Origin: Zygaena filipendulae
Lineage: Eukaryota > Arthropoda > Insecta > Lepidoptera > Zygaenidae
Reading direction: 5' to 3'
DNA length: 64,000 nt
Assembly: GCA_907165275.2 (NCBI GenBank)
Contig: OU015673.1
Coordinates: forward strand, 1,441,001-1,505,000
In this document: positions 31,431 through 42,342 of the stretch, one piece after another
How positions within the stretch are numbered: position 1 is the first letter of the stretch
How the letters are laid out: every line of letters starts with the position of its first letter
Position numbers and translations under genes: made by a program
The notes under the pieces: model-generated
What the model was told of the DNA's origin: nothing
The model's database searches: none
Seen by the model: the letters and a program-made list of their open reading frames with translations, nothing else

Positions 31431-32270
31431 ATAATATTAGGTAGTTGAAGAATAGAAAGAATTGTAGTAGAATCGCTTCTGTAATTGTAGAGATTATAGA
31501 TATAGGTACATCTAAAATTACAAATTATAACATTATATCAGAAAAATGGAGCACTAGCAGGTTCCCTCAAAGTTTCACCCGCGTCAATCTAGGAATTTCC
31601 GCGGGAACTCTGTACCTACCGGTCCGCCCCGGGCCTCTAGTCTCTCTTGACAAAAAGATTTTACCTAGCCTTCGTTGATTACTTGGACACACCTCAAAGG
31701 TCACAAGGTCATCCATTGTTAATTCAGTTTATTAACGAATTAGGTACTCTTCTGATAGTAGGTATTTTAAGAAATTTACGGAGCTAATTTGGCGGTAATT
31801 CGGTTGAATAAAAAATAATTTAATTACCTATTTTATTCAATTTTAATTAAATGTGAACTGAATACAAGCTTGTAAAATTATATCAACTTCTTAAACTGGG
31901 GGCCTCCAATGAAGTATATCATCATTGGGCCTCATTTAGCTTATCATTGGGGGCCTCATTTAGCTTTACCGCCCCGGGTCTCTGACGGGCTTAGTCTGCC
32001 ACTGAACTTAACTACTAATATTTTATGGATATATCTACAGAGTCTACGATTGTGTTTGTTTGTCTGATTTCAAGACGCCGACGCAAGTAACACCTCGCCG
32101 TGATATGATTTTTACAAGTACCTAGTTCTACTGTTAGATAGAATGATAAAATTGAATGGAATACACAATTTTTTTTTAAAGCTGAAAAATTATAAACAAA
32201 ATACCCTTTATCCCAATAAAACGGTACCTGAAGAAAGTCCTAAATTCATGCGGATAAATCCACGTGCAAA
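31431..32270. other. Non-coding stretch with degraded repeats
   Basis: A Helitron scrap (TTTCACCCGCGTCAATC, TTTCCGCGGGAACTC) lies at 31555-31615. A partial element with GGGGGCCTC and GTCTCTGACGGGCTTAGTC blocks, ending CCACTG, lies at about 31893-32006. The rest is unassigned. Confidence 0.4.
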
Positions 32271-32640
32271 AGCTATTTAGCAATAAATAAATATAAAGAT
32301 TTTATTACCCAATTTGCTATTTAAATGATATGAAACGCCACGCGTTCGGTTATAACGAAGCGATTTAACACAAATAATCGTTTTTATACACTTCTTTTTT
32401 GAATCGCCACTGCCTTGCTCCATTCGCCATTGCGCTGGCTGTTCTCTTTTGTGCGTCCGATAAAAATACACGCATCTCCCTCCCTCCCACTCGCAATTTA
32501 TTGCTTAAAGATCGCGGCATCACGCTCTCTCTCCACGTTCGTGGCAATTTGCTGGCATGTTGTTAAGTTGCAATCAATTGGCATGCGCAAACAGACGCCT
32601 ATGATATATCCAATTAAGTTGGGCAGCTTCGAAAGGAGGT
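32271..32640. other. Low-repeat block, possible regulatory element
   Basis: No relation to the window's repeats was seen. It contains AT homeobox-type cores (CAATTTATTGC, CAATTAAG) beside GC-richer segments (GCCACTGCCTTGCTCC). Frames on both strands are short and start at non-ATG codons. A conserved non-coding element is one explanation. Confidence 0.3.
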
Positions 32641-33599
32641 ACCTGACTTTTTCTAACGATATCTTTTTTTTATAAAGAGCAAGGGTTATATTACATTTAA
32701 TATAAATGTGTAGATATTTTTATGATTTTTATTTTCCGTAATAATATAAATCAGATTTTTAAATGTGACATTTCAAAGTATTTACTCTTTGAAATAGTCA
32801 CACTTATAATAGCGGCAGTTTGTTGGTACCTATATTTTGTTACTCCCATGCTGAAAGATTTGAAGGAACTCGGATGTTTGGAATAGAGATAGCTTAAACC
32901 TTGAATCAATATAAAGAATAGGTACTTTTTATCCCGAGTGTATCACAAAATTCACACGACAACTAAATAAATATAAAATCAAATAGAATCAGAAACATCT
33001 GAAGCTTTCTTTGCACCACACATTGTATATATATATTATTTTGTATTTATGTATAAAGTTAGTTAAGCTCGTCTGGTAGTCAGTCAACTCTAAAAGATCT
33101 CTTACTATTTAGAAGCACTCAATTAAAAAAGTAGGTACTAAAAATACAACAAAGTATAAAATTTAGGCAGGTATAAGTAATAAAGAAAATTAAATGTATT
33201 AAGTCTATTACAATTAAGATCTGTGACGATATTACTATAACAGGTTTGAATATTATCTGATAAAGACTTTTTTGGAATTGATTAAACCTGTTAAAAAAAT
33301 TGCACGTTTCGCCCTTTTCCGTTACGGCTGCGACTCGTACAACGTGAAGAAATTTGCCGCGCATTAAATCTCTGAACAAACAAGTTGTTCTCGCTTACTC
33401 TATCACTCACACACGCACACACACACACATGCAGTGTGCACTCTCACACACGCTGTAGTGCTGAAAGCTCGGAGCGGGGAGCTTCCATTATTACAGCGTA
33501 AATTTGCTGTAATTTTAGACTTTTGTCTTCGCTCGTCTAATCTTTCACAACACGAATTGATGTCTTATGGTATTGTAGTTTAGGTGCGGATGTAAGAAA
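32641..33599. other. AT-rich stretch with a (CA)n tract
   Basis: A CA-rich microsatellite runs at about 33403-33450. No gene was recognised. Confidence 0.4.
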
Positions 33600-33780
33600 A
33601 CTCTATACCTACTGTCATAATATTATAGAGACAAAAAATTTGATTTCTTGTTTGTTTGTTTGTAAAGAGTAAACTCAAAAACTACACAACCGATTTTATA
33701 TCGGTGAAAGAATTTTTAGAAGCAGTCCAGTAGTTCCAGAGATTATCCCCTACATCGAAACTTACACACTCTTTATAATA
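33600..33780 (+). mobile_element. Helitron 5' part, truncated
   Basis: 'GTCATAATATTATAGAGAC', (GTTT)n, 'CTCAAAAACTACACAACCG' and 'GAAAGAATTTTTAG' are present. It then continues in rearranged order into a TAATATTA end beside the next copy. Confidence 0.6.
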
Positions 33781-33783
33781 TTA

Positions 33784-34025
33784 CTAGCTGTCCCACGCGG
33801 TTTCACCCGCGACATTTTCGAAGTTCCCGCGGAATTGTTCCATACAAATTTTGCGACCCCTTTTCATCCCTTTAGGGGTTGAATATTTTAAAATCCTTTC
33901 TTATCGGATGCCTACATCATACAAAGAACACACTCACCAAGTTTCAGGTCTCTACGATCAGCGGTTTAGGCTGTGCGTTGATCCATCAGTCAGTCATTCA
34001 GGACAAAGCATTTTATATGAATAGA
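33784..34025 (-). mobile_element. Helitron-like element, subfamily B, complete
   Basis: CTAG, hairpin (TCGCGGGTGAAACCGCG), 'TCCATACAAATTTTGCGACC', 'CTTTAGGGGTTGAAT', 'GTCTCTACGATCAGCGG' and 'CAGGACAAAGCATTTTATA'. It is the best local reference for subfamily B. Confidence 0.8.
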
Positions 34026-35240
34026 AGATGTGTTAGTAATTACCTCTGAACCTAACATATAACAGTTTCTTTTATTTATTCAAAACAATGTATTTCAGTA
34101 AATATAGAAATCACTATTTTTACCGCCACATTTCTATTATATTTTCTTATAAGGGAGCCGCACTGTCTGGAAACGCTTCTATAAAAAAAAACTTAAGTAT
34201 ACTGTTAAAAGCAGTTATTTCTCCTGTAAAAAGGATCCTAATCTTGCCCTGTAGTAAACAACAATAAGGCAGAGAGATAAAACCTTTTGCCCAACAATCG
34301 GACATAAAAAAGTTTTTAAACATGATTAAAATGAATAACCTCTTTTTGCTTATTCGAACACGTTTTGCATTCGCCAGAACCTTCTTATGATAAATATTCA
34401 CTTATATAAGTACCGTTTCGTGCCAATGAAAAAACTTTGGGGTTTTTTTTAAACAGTTATTAAGGATAATGTACCTACGCGCTAGAAAAAATTGCCGTCT
34501 AAGCCTCAATGTTAAACGAAAGCCGCCAACATTGTTAACACAAATTAATGGAATTATGCGGCTTAGCCGACTCAAGACTAGGATCGGTTGTAATATGCAA
34601 CGTAGAGCAAACTTTTGTACCTACATACCTAAATCGGAAGACACAATATGAAACTTTTCAGGAGAGCCAAAAAAAACTGTTTCATTTCGTATCAATCAAC
34701 TGTTTATAAGATTTATTCATTATACCAGTAAAAGGTATCTAAGTCCTAAGCGTACTGCATTAATATTTATTTTTTAAAAAGACTACAGAATTACCTACAC
34801 TTGGCAAATAAAACTTTCAAGAAGCGTTCCCGATAATTAGATGAAATGGCCAAAAAAAAAAACAAATAAATTTAAGTATGTGTTCAAAATGTTTCGAAAT
34901 ACCGAACAATATGGCGGAAGCTATCATTGCCAGCAATCAAAAATCCCAGTGTTACTTACATAACAGTCCCGTAATAACAGAGTGTGGCCAGATGCGTGAT
35001 CACAAAGTATCAATTTTGAAAATAATGACACACATTGTGAATCATTGGACGGCGCCGGTTTTATTTGGTAACATTATCGTCAAATTAAGTTTATTATATC
35101 GATGATATATGTTTGGTTTTCTCTATTTATTGTGTTGGTATTTTTACTGATGATAGGTGAATTCTTTTGAAGATAAGTTGATGTAATAAGATCTCATAGG
35201 TAGGTACATAATATTTTGATAGTAATAATATGGATGGTAA
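34026..35240. other. Low-repeat non-coding stretch
   Basis: No gene was found. 34900-35080 has a mixed composition (ATGGCGGAAGCTATCATTGC, GTGTGGCCAGATGCGTGATC) and matches no repeat seen here. It may be a conserved element. Confidence 0.3.
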
Positions 35241-35431
35241 TCCTACTAATATTATAAATATGAAAGTGTGGATGTTTGGATGTTCGGATGTTTATTGCTC
35301 AATCACGCAAAAACGTCTGAACGGATTTGGATGAAATTTGGCATGCATGTTATCAGGGGTACAGAGAAGGAGATAGGGTACTTTTTATCCCGGAATTCTC
35401 GCGGAAACTCCGAAATTACCGCGGGTAAAAT
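35241..35431 (+). mobile_element. Helitron, CTAG end missing
   Basis: A full 5' end (TCCTACTAATATTATAAA), TGGATGTTTGGATGTTCGG repeats and the core to ACCGCGGGTAAAA. The second hairpin arm and terminus are absent. Confidence 0.8.
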
Positions 35432-36705
35432 AATGAAATATAGTTAGAAATAAGAATAAGTAGGTATAGGTCAAAAAGAAATCGTAAAAGCAACACGATA
35501 ACAAAAAAAGCATTTCTTCAGTCGCCATCCGTTTAGCCTCAACTGACCGCAACTATTACAAATAATATAACTATAATCACAGTTGAACCGCACTTTTTGG
35601 GAAATAGTTACTAAACGATTCCCGTTAAAATAACTGACGTTTAGTTATGATGGACGACCGGTGCAACGTCTCGCCAGCAACGGTGGGGCGTGTTTAGACG
35701 AAATTACCCCGAAAATGGGGATTTAAACACCCACTTATCCCATCAACGAGTGGTCGATGTTTAATGGGATAACGCCAGCGAACGTTCCCACTGTTCACCC
35801 ACAAACGACACATCTCAAATTAAATGCAATAGGCTAGTTGACTAAAATTTTTGGTTTTAGTTCGTCGTGTCGATCATATAAAGGGTCACATGCAAAATTG
35901 GTTAAGCTCTGATTAAAATTTTAAATCGGTTTCACTCATGGTTGAAGTCAAAGTCCTTTTATTTTACTTAAAAAAATATCACCATATTCAAATCTGTCAA
36001 GTTTTAGAGGCGATATGAGCTGCAAGTTATCTCTCGCGCTCTATCCGGGGATGTTGGAGGGCGACAGCAATAGATCTGTCAAAAATCTATTCTTCTAACT
36101 TGCAGCACAGATAATATAATACTGCAGTTTCTTGTGCCTATTTTATTCATTGGTAGTTATACTGTAATAACCAAGATCGCCTGGTTTATCGTGAGACAAT
36201 GGCCAACCCTACTGATACCTCGTTAAGGCTTACCCAATTCATATTACTTATAAATAATAATTTGTTTCTGCCTATTTCGTAAACGATAAAACTCCCTTAT
36301 TAAAGGTTAATTTATTAAGTAATACGCCGATGGAACTATAATACGTTTAAGTTTTTGTTGATTATTGACAGATGTTTTGTGGTCGGGCTTTTTTTTTGGA
36401 TCGTAAAAACGAATTGTAAAAGGAAATAAACAAGTTAGTTAGCGATGAAATAGCTTTATAATAACGAGCATATAACGTCAATATCTTGCGCGAATTCAAT
36501 TTGGCGTCAGCTACGTCTCCATAAATCACTATTTATGGGAGCAAACCTGATGTAAAATTCATACGGGTATGACTATGATTAATTTCTTTTCATATGAAAA
36601 TTCAAGTTAACATTTTATTTCAGGCCTGTCTATACCTCCATATCCAGTACAGGTTGTTATTTTTAATAGGACTTAATATACTCGTTTAACTTACACCACA
36701 GATAA
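35432..36705. other. Non-coding stretch
   Basis: 35829-35875 has a scrap of the CRE-bearing MITE end (GGCTAGTTGACTAAAA, TTTTAGTTCGTCG). 36018-36110 has short inverted GCTGCAAGTTA blocks. 35640-35830 is low-repeat and GC-richer. No gene was found. Confidence 0.35.
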
Positions 36706-36955
36706 TATGGACATATACGTAGATAAGCAATATTGTGTTAACCCATACTGGAGAAATTTTGATTAAATTAAAGTTTTTAAAATTATAGCGCCATTTTGTG
36801 TAAAAATTTTTATGTTCGATATTTAGTTACATATTTAAACAATGTAATAAGGTAAACACATAAATAAAAAACGTTCTCTAACTCTCAATAAATCGTTCTG
36901 AATCAATTACTTCATTTTGTGGGTTAACATATTATTGCTTATCTGCGTCCATATA
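36706..36955. mobile_element. ~250-bp MITE (GGACATAGATAAGC family)
   Basis: TATGGACATATACGTAGATA and GCAATATTGTGTTAACCCA are mirrored by TGGGTTAACATATTATTGC and TTATCTGCGTCCATA. The whole is flanked by TA. A mariner/Tc-type target is likely. Confidence 0.8.
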
Positions 36956-37491
36956 ATACTACACTTACACGGACAAATTCAAATTCAAATATTGAATCCA
37001 TGTTTACATTCAAATGCTATTAATGTTGAATTAAGTCCTACTGTAGCCTTGGCAATTTAATTTACACAATTTTTTAGATCTTATAATTATGTACTTTTAC
37101 TGTGTTGTAAATACCTACTTAATTTTAAAATATACAAATGATACTTATTAATATATCACTTGTAAAGATGAACTTTTATTTACGCTCATTAGTTTACTTT
37201 CATTTGAAACTTTAATTATATTTTTATCCAATTATTGACGGGCTCTATATTGTAATAGTAACGTATAGATAACGCAAGATTCTAAGACAGGTACGTTGTT
37301 TTCGACAGAAACTTCTGTGACATTACATGAAATACATTTTCTTACTTAAATAATAATAATAATAATCCACTTCACAACAGACAGATCTACTTGATCCCAC
37401 ACTAAGCTGTGAGCTTGTGTCGTGGAAACCAAGCAAACGTGGTATATACTACACTTATTATTACATATATATTATACTATAGATATATATA
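36956..37491. other. AT-rich stretch with AT microsatellites
   Basis: No gene was seen. A block shared with 43770-43865 (AATAATCCACTTCACAACA, CAGATCTAC, TGGTATATACTAC) lies at 37358-37450 and appears to be part of a composite repeat ending in the SINE head. Confidence 0.45.
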
Positions 37492-37721
37492 TCTAATATA
37501 TATAAATCACGTGTCACGTTGTTTGTCCGCGATGGACTCCGAAACTACTGAACGGATTTTGATAAAATTTTGTAACCATTCATAAAATGGTCCAACTTAA
37601 AAGATAGGATATTTTTTATCCCGGAATTCCCTCGGGAACTGAAGGACATAGAGTACTTTTTTCCCGCAACCTCCGCGGGAACTCCGAAATTACCGCGGAT
37701 GAAATCGCGGGGGACAGCTAG
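37492..37721 (+). mobile_element. Helitron with partial internal duplication
   Basis: 'CCGGAATTCCCTCGGGAACTG' is followed by a second 'GGACATAGAGTACTTTTTTC' and 'CCTCCGCGGGAACTCC' before the hairpin and CTAG. The 3' third is therefore duplicated in tandem. Confidence 0.75.
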
Positions 37722-37739
37722 TACACATATATATATACA

Positions 37740-37862
37740 CACCCAGACTGGAAAATGGAACCCTGTGTTCACCACACTAAGTGCACCCCCACCGGGAATC
37801 GAACCCAGAACCTCTTGATTAGCGGGCAGGCATGGTGACCATTGCGCCAATCGGGTTGTCAA
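37740..37862 (-). mobile_element. tRNA-derived SINE head
   Basis: The minus strand reads CCCGATTGGCGCAATGGTCA, then GGTTCTGGGTTCGATTCCCG. This is the best-preserved box B (GGTTCGATTCC) of the three copies in the window. Confidence 0.75.
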
Positions 37863-38234
37863 AATGTCGGGACCCTAAAAATTGAAGGTATATCCGTAGA
37901 AGCTAATCATTAATTAATAACATTAAACCCAATCTGTTTTCGGCACTACATCACAAAACACAAAACCACGCTAAGTTTCACGGTGTTAGAAATAAAAACC
38001 TTCCTACTTTTAAATAACAATAAAGCTCATTTCCGCCCAACTTTCTTTTCAATAAAGCTTTGAAGTAACATTGTGAGTTGACGGAGACAAGTAGACATGA
38101 CATGTGTCAAATGTCGTCAGTTTTGGTGGGCATTATTATTAATTATGCCTTGGGTTTCGAAGTTGAAACGCGGCATACAACTTACAAGGCCCGCGTGTAT
38201 TGATTGAGAGCTCTCACGTTTTGAGAGTCAATAG
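37863..38234. other. Unassigned non-coding stretch
   Basis: No repeat or gene was recognised. Confidence 0.25.
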
Positions 38235-38400
38235 TAGGGATAAATCGATACCACTGAGATATCGATACTTTTACTCGATGCAGTATCGGTCGTGACATAT
38301 CGATACTTACTCAGTATCGATCGAAAAGTATCGTTACTTACTGATATCGAATCGATCGATTTTTCATGTGAGATATTTTTCTATCGATTTTCTTATCTTT
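38235..38400. other. Cluster of ATCGAT/TATCGATA motifs
   Basis: TATCGATA occurs at 38260-38267 and 38298-38305. Further CAGTATCGATCG, GATATCGAATCGATCGAT and CTATCGATTTTC lie within 160 bp. TATCGATA is the known DREF/BEAF-32 core in insects. It may be a promoter or boundary cluster, or a degenerate tandem array. Confidence 0.4.
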
Positions 38401-39047
38401 ATTTTTATTTTATTTATTTATTTAGTACACAAAACAGTTTACAACCGAAAATAAAATAATAAATACATTCACATAAGTGTATTAGAGTAATTAGAGTAAG
38501 GGCATATTTTAAAGTACTATAAAATAACAAAAAATATATAAAAATTAAAAACTAAAAGTATACTATATTAAATAATAATTATATTTAATAGATATATAAA
38601 AAAAACAAATAAAAAAAAACAAAAGGATTACTACTCCAAGGAAACAACGGAGTGTTGAAGTGGATTATCGACAAATAAGCTTGCCAAGTAGACAAAATTT
38701 ATTAGGAAAAAGATAATAATATGTTGAAAAAGTTCAATAAATATATAATATGTATTACATTTTATATACCTATACAAATTATAATTGTGCTGCTGGTCTT
38801 CCAAATATATAAATAAATAAATATTCCCAAAAAAAATATTATTTACAGTTAAAGAGCTACTGCTTGCGAGAAGTAATACGACCAGCGAGCACAGAGTGAA
38901 TTTGTTTTTGGGCTGCCACTGCTGCCAGTATTTTGTTGTATTTTTTTTTGGTGCATGTTGTGTTCTTCTGCAATTAATGAGGCAATAAGCATATTATTAT
39001 GGCATTGAATTTATTTTGTAAGCATTGTACTATTGTTGAAGAACCTA
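38401..39047. other. Very AT-rich stretch
   Basis: It starts with a (TTTA)n tract, resembling a reverse retroelement tail (38400-38470). Nothing else was seen. Confidence 0.35.
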
Positions 39048-39455
39048 ATCCCAACAAAAACATTTTCATGTAAAATGTTGCCAAGACGAGACCATATACC
39101 AGCACTTTCAAAAAGTTATCAGATCTTATGTAGAGCCAAGCTTCTAACTCTACAAGGTCTAACTTCACAAACTCTACACCTTAGCCAAAATATGTGGCTT
39201 GGCCATTTCGCTACATTCACATGGGCCTAAGGTGAAAAATTGGTCCATTTTTCATTACTTTTCTGTTATATAATAATAGTTCTTTGTAGTAACGAAACGG
39301 CCAAGCCACATATTTTGGCTAAGGTGTAGAGTTTGTGAAGTTAGACCTTGTAGAGTTAGAAGCTTGGCTCTACATAAGATCTGATAACTTTTTGAAAGTG
39401 CTGGTATATGGTCTCGTCTTGGCAACATTTTACATGAAAATGTTTTTGTTGGGAT
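39048..39455. repeat. Near-perfect long hairpin, ~168-bp arms, ~71-bp loop
   Basis: The left arm 39048-39214 starts ATCCCAACAAAAACATTTTC. It is mirrored by 39286-39455, which ends GAAAATGTTTTTGTTGGGAT. The arms read as identical except for a few bases near the loop, where GGCCATTTCGCTAC faces GTAGTAACGAAACGGCC. Transcription from either side would give a long double-stranded RNA. Such arms either reflect a very recent inverted duplication or homogenisation. The sequence after 39456 looks like an interspersed repeat, so the hairpin may be its terminal part. No coding role is apparent: the 64-65-codon frames on both strands are mirror images. Confidence 0.9.
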
Positions 39456-39915
39456 TTCATTTATTTTTGTAAGTCAAAATTTCAGAAGTCTCATACAAAC
39501 TTCCATCCCCTAATTTAAGGGGTTGAGAGATAAAAGTTACAATTTTTATAATTTTTTTGTTGTTTGTTTACTAATACTAGCTTACATACCAAATTTCAGC
39601 TTTCTAGGACATTAGAAAGTACCCTAAGAATTTTGATGATCATCAGTGAGTCAGTGACGAAATCGGGGTTTTTTAGATATCAATAAAATCTAAAGGATGG
39701 GAGCTATGCAATTAAAACTTAATATGTTCAATAAATCCGCTATTGACAATATATCCCGAAAATTTTGTTGATCTAGCATAATCCAAACCCAAGTTATGAG
39801 GGTTCAAAAAAACGACGAAGCGCTTCGAGAAAAGGTAGGTAGTGCCCTTGCGCTTTGCTGGCTCGTCTTGGCGGGGGCACTAGCGTGCCCCCAGATAAAT
39901 AAATGTTGATTTTGT
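39456..39915 (+). repeat. Unclassified interspersed repeat next to the hairpin
   Basis: 'TCATACAAACTTCCATCCCC', 'ACATACCAAATTTCAGCTTT', 'GATCATCAGTGAGTCAGTGA' and 'GGGGGCACTAGCGTGCCCCC' are of the type found in lepidopteran non-autonomous elements. The last block is itself a perfect short hairpin. The repeat lacks coding capacity. Confidence 0.5.
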
Positions 39916-39930
39916 TACATATATATTATA

Positions 39931-40165
39931 TCCTACTAATATTATAAACGCGAAAGTTTGTAAGAATGTATGGATGGATGGATGGATGGATGGATGGATG
40001 GATGGATGTTTGTTACTCTTTCACGCAAAAACTACTGGATGGATTTAAATGAAACTTTACAATAATATAGCTTATACATCAAATTAACACATAGGGTACT
40101 TTTTATCCCGGAATTCTCGCGGGAACTCTGAAATTAACGCGGGCGAAACCGCGGGGCACAGTTAG
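39931..40165 (+). mobile_element. Helitron with (TGGA)n
   Basis: A full 5' end and a TGGA array at about 39969-40008. The perfect hairpin arm pair GCGGGCGAAACCGCGG is near the end, which reads TTAG where CTAG is expected. Confidence 0.85.
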
Positions 40166-42129
40166 TATACTATAAACATCTACCTCCCTTCATAGAACAG
40201 TTACTCAAACTACGAGCGTCTAATTTTCAAAAATTCAGACACTAAAGAGAATATTTTTTCGATGAACAGTATACCTAATTATTCACTCCTATTTCAATGT
40301 TATACTTGTTATAATAAAGTCATAAAAATAGACATTAAAAGCGTAGATAAGATAAATAATAACAGATTTGTGTCGTAGAAAACTAATTTAGAGCCATAGA
40401 GCTATACAAACCGCCGAAAGCGCGCAAACTGCTGTCAACGGCTCCATAGATTGTAGATAAGCTAAAACCTGCGTCAAATAAACTAACCCAACATCCAAAG
40501 TCCCAATGTTTTTGACGAAACTACGACTATCACCTGTATCACCTCTGTTTAAAGATGAAAATATATTGTATTTTTAACGTTATCACACTTTTTGATAAGT
40601 AAATAAAATTTTGTTTAGTTCCACTCTCTATTTAACCAATGTAATTTGATTAGAGCTATCTAGATGAAGCTGTCAATCGATATTAGATGGCAGCCATTTT
40701 GACAGCTACTCCGCGCCGCCGCTACGAGTTTTGAAATTCGAGTAGAATATTTTTTTTTTTTAACTTTTTTATTGATAGGAATATTGTAGTTTGGAAGTTA
40801 TGTCCGAAAATAAAAATATTGCTTCCATGCAGTTTTAAGTTAATATGAACAAATTCAAACATAAATTATGCAACCTATAAGAAAAGGTGAACATGAACAT
40901 TACATTTGTTCATGCGAAATGTGCTCGTGTGTTAATTATGCCCTTTTCCTTATCACCTTAAATCTAATTCCAAGCTTTATCGCTGCTCTATTGTATGTTC
41001 ATTCAATTTAAATTGTATAAGAGTTATAAGAATATAACATCTCTCTGAGACTGCAGATGACAAAAAGTAGGCGCCGTGAACTCTACAAAGTTTGTAGAGT
41101 CGTTTAAGATTTTACGTACTCAATGAAAAAATGAGAATTGGTGCAGTAAAACTTCATAGAAACTATTATAAACTTTAACTGTATATGAAGTACGCGAATA
41201 ACAACACAGAAATAAGTTTTCAATTGTATCACGAATTTCCCGAAATCCAGCATTACCTACCTCAAAATTCATGTAGAAATTACAGCGAACAGATAAACTT
41301 ATAAAAAAAAAATCTGCAGCCAAAACCTATTGTGTGTATAGATATGTACCTACTTATCTATTTTTATTTATTTTTTATTCTATTTATTTATTTATTCATT
41401 GCTTACTAAGTGTACAGAGTGGTCTTAAATATTAATGCAGTGCACTTAGGACTTAGACTAACTTACTTACTATACTTCTTTATAACATTATTATTTTGTT
41501 GTCACATTTAATAAATAATATTTTTAACTCAAAATCAAAATATAAAAATGTCAAGATCAAAGAAAGTAGAGAAAATGTCATAAAATTCATCAATAATCAT
41601 TAAATAATATCAATATCCAATAATCCAATACTTATTAAAAATAAAAAACAAAAAACAAAAAAAAAGTCGTCAAAAAAGTAACTATTAAAAAATTAAAAAC
41701 GAAATAAATCCATCAAAAATCTACAACAGTAACATTGTAAACTTTCATGCGATTAGAAAAAAAAAACAGGTAAGTAAAAATTAAATAAAATATCCATTAG
41801 AAAAAAAAAGGACCGTCTACCTAAAGCCTCTAATAAGGAAGTCTTGTTAGGTAATTAACCACCTATCTCTAGCCTCTCAGTAATGTAAGCAAGCAAGATA
41901 ATATTGTTAATATGAGATAGTCATACATATCAATAAAATATTCAACCATCGTGAATTAAGTATGTTTGCATTATCTCGTCATAATAATGATTAGTCAGAT
42001 AATTTCACGTCGTGCGGAGATGCCGCGTAGAAGTGTAACATTTTTTTGGCATCTCCGATCTCTATGGTATTTAAGTTACAAGCGAAATACCAAATCGTAA
42101 ATATGTTACAAAAATTAAAAATAATATCA
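40166..42129. other. Long AT-rich non-coding stretch
   Basis: A reverse retroelement tail with (TTTA)n and a stem of TAAGTGTACA/TGCACTTA type lies at about 41350-41470. 40640-40740 is GC-richer (CAGCTACTCCGCGCCGCCGC). No gene was found. Confidence 0.4.
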
Positions 42130-42342
42130 ATGGTTCGATTCTGTTATTCGGCTTTATTGTTATTCGTTATGTGTCAAGTTTCATCTAAAGCTTTTACGCT
42201 TTTAGGCGTGATTAATTACAAACAACCAAACATCTTGACAATCTATCAAATTTGTAACTTTAATTTAATACACGAATACGTAAAAAATTTAGATTTTAGT
42301 TTAAATTATTGCAGATATAAAATATTATACGTACCTACCTAG
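42130..42342 (+). CDS. Candidate small secreted protein ORF, unidentified
   Basis: A 70-codon frame starts at an ATG in fair insect context (ATATCAATGG). The first ~21 residues, MVRFCYSALLLFVMCQVSSKA, look like a signal peptide: a basic N-terminus, a hydrophobic core and small residues before a cut after SKA. The rest (FTLLGVINYK...) has three cysteines and no recognised domain. The same frame continues open upstream to 42046. AT-rich chance frames easily give hydrophobic stretches, so this is tentative. It could also be a first exon whose frame is cut by an intron. Confidence 0.2.
   Translation: MVRFCYSALLLFVMCQVSSKAFTLLGVINYKQPNILTIYQICNFNLIHEYVKNLDFSLNYCRYKILYVPT

Noticed and set aside
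39033..39230. 65-codon plus-strand gene, with a 64-codon minus-strand gene at 38974-39168
   Set aside because: Both frames come from the arms of the long hairpin and are mirror images. Nothing favours translation.
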